Origin: Campylobacter concisus
Lineage (GTDB): Bacteria; Campylobacterota; Campylobacteria; Campylobacterales; Campylobacteraceae
NCBI RefSeq assembly: GCF_003048595.2
Contig: NZ_CP049270.1
Coordinates: 62,001-126,000 of the forward strand
Direction of reading: 5' to 3'
Length of the DNA stretch: 64,000 nt
The position numbers were made by a program, and so were the translations under genes. Below the pieces are notes generated by a model, which was not told where the DNA came from, did not search any database, and was given only the letters and a program-made list of their open reading frames with translations. This document shows positions 20,419 to 29,732 of this stretch, one piece after another (position 1 is the stretch's first letter; the number at the start of each line of letters is the position of its first letter).

Positions 20419-23400
20419 ATGGCATTTATCGATTACCTAAGAAGATTTTTTGTCTTTTTTAGATTTAAACACAGTACAATTTTGGTAGCTTCTATTGCAT
20501 TAAGTATCTTATTTTGGCTTTATGCTCCACTTATAGCTTTTAATGATGTATATAGCTTTGCTAGCATAAGTTCAAGAGTCACTATATTAATTGCATTTTG
20601 GGCAGTTATTTTGTTTTTTGTTTTAATCAAACCATTAATGCACTATTTAGCATCTCAAAAAGATGAAAAAAATAACAAGCTAAAAGAGATCAAAAAAGAG
20701 TCTATAGACAGTTTTGGTAAGGCAAAAAGAAATTTTATGCTTTCTTTGAAAGATGCCAAAGCAACATGGAAAAAAGATATAAATTTTAAAAAATTACCTT
20801 TAATAATGATAATGGGTAATGAAGGTGCTGGAAAGAGCGCATTTATAAACTACTCAAATATAGAATTTCCACTATCTGATAGTTTAGATACTTATAAAAA
20901 AATACACAAAAGTACAACAAACTTTAATCTTTATATTTCAAAATTTGGTGCACTTTTAGATACTGAGGGTATACATTTTGCACAAGAGAGCTTGTATCAG
21001 CCAACAGCTACTGAAGAGCTTCCTGAGGATGATGTGGATAAAAATAGGGATTACTTGCTTAAAAAAAGTATCTGGAGTGAATTTTTACACTTTTTAAAAC
21101 GAAATGATTTTAACGCTAGATTAAGTGGTGCGGTTTTAATCATAGATACTAAAAAATTTCTCGAAGGTACTCAAGAATATTTTGATGAATTAATTAGATA
21201 TATGATAAAAAGGGTTAATGACTGTGAGAAACATCTAAACATTAAATTCCCTATTTATATTGTTTTTAGCAAACTTGACTTAATAGATGGTATGGGAGAT
21301 TATTTTAGGCTTTTCAATGAAGATGTTGCAAATAAAGCTCTAGGAATAAACTTAGATCCAAATTCCTCAAAACAATCACTAGAAACTGAACTAAAAAACC
21401 TAAGCGAGTCATTATTTAAACATCTCATGAGTAAGAATTCGATTTCGCATTTATTGGAAGATAAAAAACGTTCATATCTCTTTTTAAAACAACTTGATAA
21501 TTTTTTTGCTTTAGTGAAAGATTTTGTAGCAAAGCTAAGCTCTCAAAATACACTTAAAAATAGCTCAACCATAAATGGAGTTTATTTCGTAAGTGCTTAT
21601 CAAGAAAATATACCTATAAACTACCTTACAAACACTATTTGTGATAGGTATAATATCAAAAAACCACTTTTAAGAGCAGTAAATAACTATAGCAAACAAA
21701 GCTATTTTGTAAAATCATTTTTAAAAGAGATAGCTTTTAAAGCCAACTTAAATAAATTTGGTGCTCAAAATAGATTTACAAAATTTGTAAATTTTGTTTT
21801 AGTAGCCATACTTTGTGCTGGAGTATATTTGGGTTCTAGTTTTATTCTAGAGACCAAAAATATAAAAGAGCAAAATGCTATAAATAATGCAAATAAAATT
21901 TCTTCATACCTTGATGGTAAAAAATACAAGGATCTCTCTCCAACACAAAGGATTGAGCTTCTAAATTTACTAAAACAAAGTCTAAATGACTATCCAAGAA
22001 TCTTTAGCGGGGATACTAAATTTGAGTATATAACACTAGATACTTCTTATAAAGGCTTCACTCCAGTTAAAGTACTTTACTATGATTTGAATGCTGATTT
22101 TTTCAAAAATACAGTTTTAACTGAAATGGAAAATATACTAAAAAATGAAAGCGATCCAGATAAGCTAATAAAAGCATTTTATATGTATGATTCGCTCTTT
22201 GATAAAGATTACACAAATGTGGATTTATTTAAAATTTGGATTAGTACAAACTGGGACAAATTTGAAAAATATGGCGTTGCAAAAGATGAATTTTTAGCTC
22301 ATATTGAGGCTATTTTAAAGGCAGAAAATTTAAACATAACTGCAGATACAGTTGCTCAAAGTATAGCAAATACGAGGCTATCACCTGTTCAAAGAGCACA
22401 AAGGCTCTACTACATACTTGAGTTCATATCATTCAAGGACGATAAATCTTTTTACGATATTAAAAAAGATGTTGAAAATTTATACACAGTAGTCCAAGAA
22501 AAAGAAGCATTTAAGCCATTTAATAAAATTTATACAAAAGAAAATTTAAGAGATTTCTTGTCAAAGCTTAGCTCAAACATAGATCAAACAGCTGGAATAG
22601 AATCTTGGCTAATGGAGACAAATTCTTCTTTAAAAGATATTAGCTCAAATGATAAGAAAGAGCTAAGCATTGCTGTAATAGAGCTTTATTTGCAAAATTA
22701 TGCTGATAAGTGGAGCCAAATTTTAAGAGAAATAGAACCAAATGAATTTACTACAAAAAAAGAGGTCATAGAAGAGCTTGACATCTTGTCAAAAAGAGAA
22801 AATCCTTTAAATTCTTTAATAAAATTAACTAATCAAAATACAAATTTAAATGATGAGAATTTACTAAAATATATCTATTCTCTAGGATTTGCTTCAAGTG
22901 AGATAAAGCGCGTTTTCAGTGATTTTAGTGCTAAATTTACTAACTATCATACGTTAAATTCTAATGACTTGCTAGATATTATAAGCAACGATGTAACAAG
23001 CGTTTATAAAAAAGTTAGTGACTATAACTTCGAAATGCTTCAAAGCAACGATGATAAAATAGTTTATGCAATAAATGGTATAAAAAATGAAAACGACCCA
23101 TTTGTTGTCTTAAATAATGATGCTAAGAAGCTTCCAGATGAGCTAAATGAATATTATCAAAAGTTATCGACACTTGCATGGAAACAAGTAGAAAATGGCG
23201 CTTCAGCACTTTTATCAACAGCATATAGAGATGATGTTTTTGATGATTTTGAAAGTCTTATCAAACCATTTTATCCATTTAATGAACAATCTCCAAAGGC
23301 TGTTAGCATAGAAGAATTTAAAAGATTCTTTGGCAAAAACGGAACTTGGAATAGCTTTTATGACAGATATCTAAAACAAATCTTAAGCAAAACCGCTGAT

Positions 23401-23907
23401 GGTTATAAAATAAGACCAAAATATGCAAAAGAGCTAAGATTTAGTAGGGATTTCCTTAAAAATATTGCCTATATAGACAGAATTTCAAATTTAATGCTTG
23501 ATTCAAATGATGAGCTAAAATTAAATTATAATTTAAAAGCTGTCGACTTATCGGCAAATTTCAGTCATATAAATATTAGTTATTCTAATAACTCTTTGAC
23601 TTATGATCATACAATTGCCTCAAATTTGATAGTCTCAAGTAAAAATTTTGATATATCAACACAGTTTAAATTCAATGCAGTTTCAAGTACTGGAAGCGAG
23701 AGAAAAGAGCTAAGCTTTGATGGAGAGTGGGGCTGGTATAAGATATTAAAAGCTTCAAACTTTAGTAGCGTTGGCGTTAGTACACTTAATTTTGATGGTA
23801 GAAGAGATTCTTATTTTGGCTTTGAAGTAACACCAAATGGAGGAGAGCTTTTAGAGCTTATGGATATCATACCAATGATAAATTTACCAAAGAAGATGCT
23901 TTATTAA
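20419..23907 (+). CDS. tssM: TssM (IcmF) membrane-complex ATPase-like protein
   Basis: 1162 residues, intact. Two N-terminal membrane segments (about residues 20-41 and 53-74) precede a cytoplasmic GTPase-like domain with a Walker A motif, GNEGAGKS (residues 133-140). A third membrane segment near residue 460 leads to a large periplasmic region. TssM spans the inner membrane and periplasm and binds TssJ and TssL. ATG follows AAAGGATG. It is striking that this 3.5-kb gene carries no frameshift although the 9 kb before it is full of them. Confidence 0.92.
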   Translation: MAFIDYLRRFFVFFRFKHSTILVASIALSILFWLYAPLIAFNDVYSFASISSRVTILIAFWAVILFFVLIKPLMHYLASQKDEKNNKLKEIKKESIDSFGKAKRNFMLSLKDAKATWKKDINFKKLPLIMIMGNEGAGKSAFINYSNIEFPLSDSLDTYKKIHKSTTNFNLYISKFGALLDTEGIHFAQESLYQPTATEELPEDDVDKNRDYLLKKSIWSEFLHFLKRNDFNARLSGAVLIIDTKKFLEGTQEYFDELIRYMIKRVNDCEKHLNIKFPIYIVFSKLDLIDGMGDYFRLFNEDVANKALGINLDPNSSKQSLETELKNLSESLFKHLMSKNSISHLLEDKKRSYLFLKQLDNFFALVKDFVAKLSSQNTLKNSSTINGVYFVSAYQENIPINYLTNTICDRYNIKKPLLRAVNNYSKQSYFVKSFLKEIAFKANLNKFGAQNRFTKFVNFVLVAILCAGVYLGSSFILETKNIKEQNAINNANKISSYLDGKKYKDLSPTQRIELLNLLKQSLNDYPRIFSGDTKFEYITLDTSYKGFTPVKVLYYDLNADFFKNTVLTEMENILKNESDPDKLIKAFYMYDSLFDKDYTNVDLFKIWISTNWDKFEKYGVAKDEFLAHIEAILKAENLNITADTVAQSIANTRLSPVQRAQRLYYILEFISFKDDKSFYDIKKDVENLYTVVQEKEAFKPFNKIYTKENLRDFLSKLSSNIDQTAGIESWLMETNSSLKDISSNDKKELSIAVIELYLQNYADKWSQILREIEPNEFTTKKEVIEELDILSKRENPLNSLIKLTNQNTNLNDENLLKYIYSLGFASSEIKRVFSDFSAKFTNYHTLNSNDLLDIISNDVTSVYKKVSDYNFEMLQSNDDKIVYAINGIKNENDPFVVLNNDAKKLPDELNEYYQKLSTLAWKQVENGASALLSTAYRDDVFDDFESLIKPFYPFNEQSPKAVSIEEFKRFFGKNGTWNSFYDRYLKQILSKTADGYKIRPKYAKELRFSRDFLKNIAYIDRISNLMLDSNDELKLNYNLKAVDLSANFSHINISYSNNSLTYDHTIASNLIVSSKNFDISTQFKFNAVSSTGSERKELSFDGEWGWYKILKASNFSSVGVSTLNFDGRRDSYFGFEVTPNGGELLELMDIIPMINLPKKMLY

Positions 23908-23916
23908 GGAAAAAAT

Positions 23917-24837
23917 ATGCAACAAATAGCAGCAGTTATACAAAATTACGATAAAGCGTCAAGCTTTTCAGCTCAATTTATCATTTTTGATGAAAATGGC
24001 GGCGATATAGGCTCGTTAGATACTACAAAATTTTCTTGTAATGATATGAGCGATTCAATCGCACCAAAACACGCTCATGTTGGATTTGAAGAGGGGGTTT
24101 TCACAATTTGTGGCTATAAAGATTGTGAAATTTTTTATAGTGATTCATATTCAAAGCTTCCAGATGACTATGAGAGCGTCATAAATTTGGGCGATGTCTT
24201 TAGGATAGGGGAGTTAAAATTTATATTTATAGACCCTTCTAGGATTGATGAATATATAGGAAAAGCCCATAAGATAATAGAAAATACAAAAAATTTTGAC
24301 AAGCTTGATGATAAACGTTTTGAACCAGTTGGTAAAATTTCAAATGTTGATTTTAAAGAAGAACCAAAGATAAACTCATTGATAAATGATAAAAAAGATA
24401 TTGCTTTGAATGAAAATGCGCACGATGCAGTTTTAAATTTAAATGAGATAGCTCAAAATTTTGATGAAGAAGAAAATGCAAATAATCAAAATATGCTAAC
24501 TGCAAAAAGCATGGATGAGCTTTTAGCAAAGATAGTTGAGAGTATAAAATTGCAACCAAATATGAGCCCTATAAGTGAGCAGACTAGGACTTTAAACACA
24601 AAAGATATGGAAACAATCATGAAAACTCTTCTTCTTAGTGACTCGACAGAGCTAATAAATACGGTTTTGGTCAAGCTTATCTGCAAAGAGCTATATAGCC
24701 AAATGTATGATATAGTCGAGAATAATTCGTTTTTTAAATATCTTTCAGGAGCCGTACTAAAAAGCACTAAGGAAGATAAGGAAGCGTTTAATTATTTATT
24801 GCATAAAGCTCTTCAAAGCTATATGTTAAAAAAGTAA
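23917..24837 (+). CDS. FHA-domain T6SS regulatory protein (TagH/Fha type)
   Basis: 306 residues. An N-terminal FHA-like fold (residues ~15-110; SIAPKHAHVGFEEGVFTICG, INLGDVFRIGELKFIFID) is followed by a linker and a helical C-terminal domain, as in FHA proteins of T6SS clusters. FHA domains bind phosphothreonine and in other species link T6SS assembly to a Thr kinase; no kinase gene is present in this window. It follows tssM by 9 nt, so it belongs to the operon. Confidence 0.75.
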   Translation: MQQIAAVIQNYDKASSFSAQFIIFDENGGDIGSLDTTKFSCNDMSDSIAPKHAHVGFEEGVFTICGYKDCEIFYSDSYSKLPDDYESVINLGDVFRIGELKFIFIDPSRIDEYIGKAHKIIENTKNFDKLDDKRFEPVGKISNVDFKEEPKINSLINDKKDIALNENAHDAVLNLNEIAQNFDEEENANNQNMLTAKSMDELLAKIVESIKLQPNMSPISEQTRTLNTKDMETIMKTLLLSDSTELINTVLVKLICKELYSQMYDIVENNSFFKYLSGAVLKSTKEDKEAFNYLLHKALQSYMLKK

Positions 24838-24869
24838 TGTTTTTAATAAAACAGAAAGTAAATAAAAGA

Positions 24870-24875
24870 TAGAAT
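24870..24875 (+). promoter_or_regulatory. hcp: Possible -10 box of hcp
   Basis: TAGAAT 27 nt before the hcp ATG, within a 65-nt gap after the FHA gene. The ribosome site is AGGAG at 24893-24897. Hcp is usually made in excess, which a separate promoter would allow. Confidence 0.35.
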
Positions 24876-24902
24876 AATCCAAACTTTTTAATAGGAGTAA
24901 AT

Positions 24903-25424
24903 ATGTCACAACCAGTGTATATTAAAGTGAAAGGTTCTACACAAGGACTTATTTCAAGTGGTGCTTCAACAGAAGCTAGTATAGGTAATCGCTATCAGTC
25001 AGGTCACGAAGATGAGATTATGGCTCAAGAGGTTTCTCATATAGTAACAGTTCCAACTGATCCACAAAGTGGCCAACCATCAGGTCAAAGAGTCCATAAG
25101 CCATTTAGTTTTACTACATCACTAAATAAAGCTGTTCCACTTCTTTACAATGCTTTAACACAAGGTGAAAGACTTCCAGAGGTTGAGATCTATTGGTATA
25201 GAACATCAACTAGTGGTGGTGCGGAACATTTCTTTACTACAAAACTAGAAGATGCAACTATAACAGATATTACTCTAGTAAGTCCAAATGCTCAAGACAA
25301 GCTAAACAGCGACAAAACAGAGCTTTTCAAAGTTTCAATGAACTATAGAAAGATAGTTTGGGAACACGTAGCTGCAGGTACAAGCGGAAGCGATGACTGG
25401 AGAGAAGCTACTAAAAAAGCTTAA
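24903..25424 (+). CDS. hcp: Hcp (TssD), T6SS tube protein
   Basis: 173 residues, intact. The start QPVYIKVKGSTQGLISSGAS and the blocks HKPFSFTTSLNKAVPLLYNA and PEVEIYWYRT are typical Hcp. Hexameric rings stack into the tube that the sheath propels, and Hcp is a hallmark of active secretion. A strong ribosome site precedes it. An inverted repeat follows the stop. Confidence 0.95.
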   Translation: MSQPVYIKVKGSTQGLISSGASTEASIGNRYQSGHEDEIMAQEVSHIVTVPTDPQSGQPSGQRVHKPFSFTTSLNKAVPLLYNALTQGERLPEVEIYWYRTSTSGGAEHFFTTKLEDATITDITLVSPNAQDKLNSDKTELFKVSMNYRKIVWEHVAAGTSGSDDWREATKKA

Positions 25425-25430
25425 AACCAA

Positions 25431-25449
25431 CCTAGGGTTTACCCCTAGG
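25431..25449 (+). terminator. Hairpin after hcp, weak terminator
   Basis: CCTAGGG-TTTAC-CCCTAGG, a perfect 7-bp stem with a 5-nt loop, 6 nt after the hcp stop. There is no T run after it, so it may stabilise the hcp mRNA end or partly attenuate rather than terminate. Confidence 0.45.
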
Positions 25450-25537
25450 GTTAATAAAATCATCTTCTAGCTAGAAGGACGCAGATGAGCCCTTTTTATC
25501 TTTATCTTTTAAATTAATATGATATGCGAAATGCGAT

Positions 25538-26098
25538 ATGAAACACCTAGTTATAATCATATTTCTCATAACATCTTTATATTCACACGAAGCAAATTGT
25601 ACGGATATGTTTGGGCTTATTTTTAATAAAAATTTAAGTGACGTTGAAACTACTAAGTATATAAAATACTATATAGATAATCTTGGATGTGATGCTAATG
25701 TTAGTATAAATTTACCGAATTTCACAATGAAAGCCAGTTTATTAGAATTTGCATATAGCGCAAATAAGCCTAAAAGTATTGACGAGATTTTAGAAAAAGG
25801 TGCAGTACCTAATGTATGGTTAGCTGGTTCAATAGGATTAGACTTTTTGCTTTTTTTTGAAGAAAATGGTGTTAAGTTAGAAGGGCAGCCACCAAGCCCT
25901 GAGCTACTAGAATTTATAAAAACTCAAAAATATAAAGAATTTAAAGAAGAGAAATTTAAGCTAATCAAAAAACTCCTAGAATATGGACAAGATCCAAAAG
26001 GCTATATCCTTTTGCAGAAGGTATTAACGCTTGTAAATGATGAAGAGGTTTTAGATAATTTATTAAAGAATGAAACTCAAAAGGAATTGGTGCGATGA
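25538..26098 (+). CDS. Exported protein, paralogue A of a tandem pair
   Basis: 186 residues. The N-terminus MKHLVIIIFLITSLYSHEA is a signal peptide, and the mature start holds two Cys (one in the start, one in LGCDAN). The protein is helical with an ankyrin-like spacing (ASLLEFAYSANKPKSIDEIL, LEKGAVPNVWLAG). The next gene is a close paralogue. The position between hcp and vgrG and the periplasmic address fit T6SS immunity proteins, or small secreted partners; this is inference. Its last bases overlap the next start (ATGA). Confidence 0.7.
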   Translation: MKHLVIIIFLITSLYSHEANCTDMFGLIFNKNLSDVETTKYIKYYIDNLGCDANVSINLPNFTMKASLLEFAYSANKPKSIDEILEKGAVPNVWLAGSIGLDFLLFFEENGVKLEGQPPSPELLEFIKTQKYKEFKEEKFKLIKKLLEYGQDPKGYILLQKVLTLVNDEEVLDNLLKNETQKELVR

Positions 26099-26640
26099 AG
26101 CAATTGGCGATAATCATATTTTTCATAACAGCTTTATATTCACACGAAGCAAACTGCAAGGATATGTTTGGACTTATTTTTAATAAAAATTTAAGTGACA
26201 CTGAAACGGCTAAGTATATAAAATACTACATAGATGATCTCGGATGCGATGCTAATGCTAGCGTAAAATTAAATAATTTAACGATTAGATCGAATTTATT
26301 GGAATTTGCTTACGATACAAATAAAACAAAAACTTTTGATACTCTTTTGTTAAAAGGAACATCAGCTAATGCTAGTTTAGCAACATCCATAGGCATGAGC
26401 TTTGCATTTTTCTTTAGGGAAAATGGTATCGGTATAGACAATAAAAAAGCTAGCCCTAAGCTATTGGAATTTATAAAAACTCAAAAATATAAAGAATTTA
26501 AAGACGATAAATTTAGGCTAATTAAAAAGCTTTTATTGTACGGACAAGACCCAAAAGACTATGAGGTTTTAAAGGTTATTTTGAAAATTATAAATGATGA
26601 AAAAGATTTAGAGAAATTATTAAATGGCGGAAATAAATAA
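26095..26640 (+). CDS. Exported protein, paralogue B of a tandem pair
   Basis: 181 residues, clearly a duplicate of the gene before it: both share HEANC-DMFGLIFNKNLSD, TQKYKEFK and LYGQDPK/EYGQDPK stretches. They diverge in the middle (SLATSIGMSFAFFFRENGIG against SIGLDFLLFFEENGVKLE). A signal peptide is present. It overlaps both neighbours by 1-4 bases, so translation is coupled. Duplicated, diverging immunity genes next to vgrG are common in T6SS clusters, but no toxin is identified here with certainty. Confidence 0.7.
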   Translation: MKQLAIIIFFITALYSHEANCKDMFGLIFNKNLSDTETAKYIKYYIDDLGCDANASVKLNNLTIRSNLLEFAYDTNKTKTFDTLLLKGTSANASLATSIGMSFAFFFRENGIGIDNKKASPKLLEFIKTQKYKEFKDDKFRLIKKLLLYGQDPKDYEVLKVILKIINDEKDLEKLLNGGNK

Positions 26641-27032
26641 TGGATTTCTTTAACGTGAATAAAAAAAAGCTAGATGTAAAAAGTAATAATTCAGAAATAA
26701 AGAATTACGAAAAACAAGATACATTTACAAAATTTAGTGAAGTCATTGATGGCACTGGTAAGACTTTTGGTTTATTGGGTTGCAAAACATGTGAAGCAGT
26801 TGCTGAAGTAGCAAAAACTGGAATAGATAACCAAAAAGAAAAAATTTACAATGAATATAAAGAAGCAAAAAGGGGTGGAATAGAAGAAAGTGTAAAAACT
26901 ATGCGTAATCTCACCGACACCGATATTGAAATGTTTGAAAAAGGCATTACAACAAGAAGAAGAAAACTAAAAAAGATTGAAAGAGCAACAAATGGACAAA
27001 AACATAACATCACCAACATCATCACTAACTAA
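26640..27032 (+). CDS. Small hydrophilic protein of unknown function before vgrG
   Basis: 130 residues, with no signal peptide and no membrane span. It is Lys/Glu-rich with a short central segment (KTFGLLGCKTCEAVAEVAKT) containing C-x-x-C, then a helical charged tail. Its start overlaps the previous stop by one base, and its end overlaps the vgrG start by 41 nt. It may be a VgrG adaptor, an effector or an immunity factor. The C-terminal part could also be a frameshifted end, because the frame runs on into vgrG. Confidence 0.5.
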   Translation: MDFFNVNKKKLDVKSNNSEIKNYEKQDTFTKFSEVIDGTGKTFGLLGCKTCEAVAEVAKTGIDNQKEKIYNEYKEAKRGGIEESVKTMRNLTDTDIEMFEKGITTRRRKLKKIERATNGQKHNITNIITN

Positions 27033-29496
27033 GCCAGTCATGCTAGCATCCGGTAACTCAGTGGCAACAGATGGCTTTGTGGACTACGGCGTATCTAACG
27101 ATACTTTCTCGACTCTTCAGATAGCAAACGAGTCAAACGATAAATTTATCGTTACACGTGCAGATATTTATGAAAATTTAGAAAGTATATTTAGCATAGA
27201 GTGCTTTGCTTATATAAATTTGGTGAAAAACCCGCTTTATGAAAATTTAGACACCATCTACAATAACGATAAAAGTTACTCAAGTATATATAAATATCTT
27301 GATAAAAGTATAAAGCTAAGCATAAAAAGGCCGTCTTCAATAAATAAAAACATCGTTCCAGATGGTAGCTCAAACGATATGCACTTTAGTGGAATAGTAA
27401 GCGATGTAGAGTATCTTGGTGTAGATGATGAGACTAGTACAAATATAGATAAAAAATACTTCTTTAAATTCAAGCTAACTTCGCCACTATATAGACTAAG
27501 CATAAATAGAGCAAATAGAATTTATACAGACCAGAGCATTTTAGAAGTAGTAAAAGATATTTTGGCTTTTAATAAACAAAGACTAACCAAAGAGCTGGAC
27601 TTCTCAAATATCAAAAATAACTACAACAAAAGAGAATTTATAGCCCAGTACAATGAGAGCGATCTAGCTTTCATAACAAGGCTTTGCCATGATAACGGTA
27701 TATATTTTTATGAAGACAATGAAAAAATTTATTTTTATGATACATTTATACTAGCTTATAGCAATCAAAATGAAAATTTTACTTCAAGTGACATAAGTAA
27801 CGGCAAGGAAGCTAGAAAAGTAAGTTTTAATATAAATTTGAATAATAATCTAGGAACCGAACACATAAATAAAATAACAAAGAGCGAGACGCTAAAGGCA
27901 AATAGCTTTACGCACTCTTTTCAAAATACAGCTTATCCAAATGTGCTAGAGAGTAAAAATGAAAAGATATTTGACGAGCAGGTAAATATCTATGACAAGC
28001 ATATAAATTTAGATGAGTATTCATTTAGCGATACTAGTTTGCTTGAAGTTAGCACCTATCTTAAAAAACTAAGAAGCGATATGCTTTTAAAAGAATTTAC
28101 CGCTAGCTCAAATGTATTTGCACTAAATTTAAATGACAATATCTCAGTAGCCATTGACGCTAGTAAGGGTGAATATGAGTTTAAAATAATAGCTTTAAAG
28201 CATACTTATATTGATGAGAGTGTTTTAGAAAATACTTTAAATTTAGGCGATAATGTTCCGTTTAAAGATAAAAAATTTATAAGCTCATACACAAATGAGA
28301 TAAGCATCATTCCAAGTAGTGTGAAATTTGTCCCAAGCTACAAGCAAAAGCCAAAAGCACCAGACATCACGCTAGGTCTTGTAGTCGGTCAAGATGGACT
28401 AAACAGCCAAAATAACACGATCCATACTGATAGCTATGGTAGGGTAAAGGTGAGGTTAAATGCTTTTAGTACGCAAGAGATAATCGATAAAGACGATGCC
28501 ATCAACGCAAGCTATCACAAGAGTGCTTATCTAAGAGTGATAACGCCTATTGCTAGCAATAGCTCAGGATTTTTTGCCATACCAAGGATCGGCGATGAGG
28601 TTATCATCTCGTTTTTACAAAATGACATAGACAACCCGGTAGTAAGTGGTAGCCTATATAATGCTTCAAATACGCCACTTGTAAATGTGGATAGTAACTA
28701 TCACCAAACATCTCTTAGCTCAAAAACAATTGGTGCAAATGAGACTGGTATAAACGAGATCACTTTATCAAATTTAAAAAATAAAGAGCAAATTTATGTA
28801 AAAGCAGAAAAGGACTATGACGAGCTTGTAAATAACGACTTTTCTCAAACAATACTAAATGATAAAAGCTCACAGGTGCATGGAAGTTACACCGAACGAG
28901 TAAAAAAAGCTCACATCCAGACGATAGATCTAGCAAAAAATGTAAATGTCGGAGCCGAGTATCTAACAACAGTTGGACTTTCAAAAGATACAGTAGTTGG
29001 TGTCTCAAATACGCTAAACGTAGCTGTTGATAACAATACAAGAATAGGTCAAGATAGTCATGAATTTGTAGGACATGATAAATTTGTAGAAGTAAAATCA
29101 AATCTTAATACGACCATACATAATGATGAGATGAGAGAGATAAAAGGCACAAAAGAGCAAAATATAGATGGTGGCTATAAGCTAAATTCACAAAAAGGCA
29201 TAAATGAATTTAGTAACGAGCATATTGTGCTTCAGGCAAATAGTTACATTGATGTAAATGCTAAGTCAAATTTCACAACAAAAACAGCTGCCCAGCACAC
29301 TGAGATTGCTAATTCAAAATTTAGCAATATAGAGACGACTTATGAGGTAAATGCCAAAGATAAGGTAATCCATCAAGTAGGTAGCACAAAAGTAATGATA
29401 GAGGGATCAAGTGTCGTGATAGAAGTAGCTGGCGTAAAGGCGATATTTGATAGTAGAGGGCTAAGAGTTATCGGTGGAGATATCAAGGCTTTATAA
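26992..29496 (+). CDS. vgrG: VgrG (TssI), T6SS spike protein
   Basis: 834 residues from ATG 26992; a TTG 15 nt upstream is less likely. A gp27-like N-terminal part (YNKREFIAQYNESDLAFITR, GIYFYEDNEKIYFYD) leads into the gp5-like OB fold (DSYGRVKVRL, SGFFAIPRIGDEVIISFLQN, DIDNPVVSGSLYNASNTPL). A C-terminal beta-helix needle (about residues 600-800) with repeated short beta strands ends in VKAIFDSRGLRVIGGD. There is no extra C-terminal effector domain, so cargo would have to dock. A strong terminator follows at once. Confidence 0.93.
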   Translation: MDKNITSPTSSLTKPVMLASGNSVATDGFVDYGVSNDTFSTLQIANESNDKFIVTRADIYENLESIFSIECFAYINLVKNPLYENLDTIYNNDKSYSSIYKYLDKSIKLSIKRPSSINKNIVPDGSSNDMHFSGIVSDVEYLGVDDETSTNIDKKYFFKFKLTSPLYRLSINRANRIYTDQSILEVVKDILAFNKQRLTKELDFSNIKNNYNKREFIAQYNESDLAFITRLCHDNGIYFYEDNEKIYFYDTFILAYSNQNENFTSSDISNGKEARKVSFNINLNNNLGTEHINKITKSETLKANSFTHSFQNTAYPNVLESKNEKIFDEQVNIYDKHINLDEYSFSDTSLLEVSTYLKKLRSDMLLKEFTASSNVFALNLNDNISVAIDASKGEYEFKIIALKHTYIDESVLENTLNLGDNVPFKDKKFISSYTNEISIIPSSVKFVPSYKQKPKAPDITLGLVVGQDGLNSQNNTIHTDSYGRVKVRLNAFSTQEIIDKDDAINASYHKSAYLRVITPIASNSSGFFAIPRIGDEVIISFLQNDIDNPVVSGSLYNASNTPLVNVDSNYHQTSLSSKTIGANETGINEITLSNLKNKEQIYVKAEKDYDELVNNDFSQTILNDKSSQVHGSYTERVKKAHIQTIDLAKNVNVGAEYLTTVGLSKDTVVGVSNTLNVAVDNNTRIGQDSHEFVGHDKFVEVKSNLNTTIHNDEMREIKGTKEQNIDGGYKLNSQKGINEFSNEHIVLQANSYIDVNAKSNFTTKTAAQHTEIANSKFSNIETTYEVNAKDKVIHQVGSTKVMIEGSSVVIEVAGVKAIFDSRGLRVIGGDIKAL

Positions 29497-29503
29497 GATC
29501 ATA

Positions 29504-29546
29504 TTTAAAGACTTACTTTCTATTTTAGTAGGTCTTTAAATTTTTA
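29504..29546 (+). terminator. Terminator of the T6SS cluster
   Basis: TTTAAAGACTTAC / GTAGGTCTTTAAA, a 13-bp stem with one G-U pair and an 11-nt loop, followed by TTTTT, 7 nt after the vgrG stop. Confidence 0.9.
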
Positions 29547-29644
29547 AATAAAATCAATCTCTACTAAAACTAATGCTAAGAATTTTAAAAGCAAAGGCTA
29601 AATTTTAGGGCTACGATAAAAGCTAGCCATGCAAATTTTTCAAC

Positions 29645-29690
29645 ATTGTACCCCAGTACAATAGACATATACTTCTAAAATTTATATAAT
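29645..29690 (+). promoter_or_regulatory. Promoter and palindromic operator of the LapA-type adhesin
   Basis: ATTGTAC-CCCA-GTACAAT is a perfect 7+7 palindrome at 29645-29662. TAGACA (29662-29667) and TATAAT (29685-29690) are 17 nt apart, a good -35/-10 pair. The palindrome ends 24 nt before the -10. The same core with the same spacing precedes the gene at 44026. Its position against the -35 suits an activator or a repressor. Confidence 0.8.
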
Positions 29691-29732
29691 TCATTTAAAA
29701 TTTCAAATACTATAAACAATAAGGAGAACATG

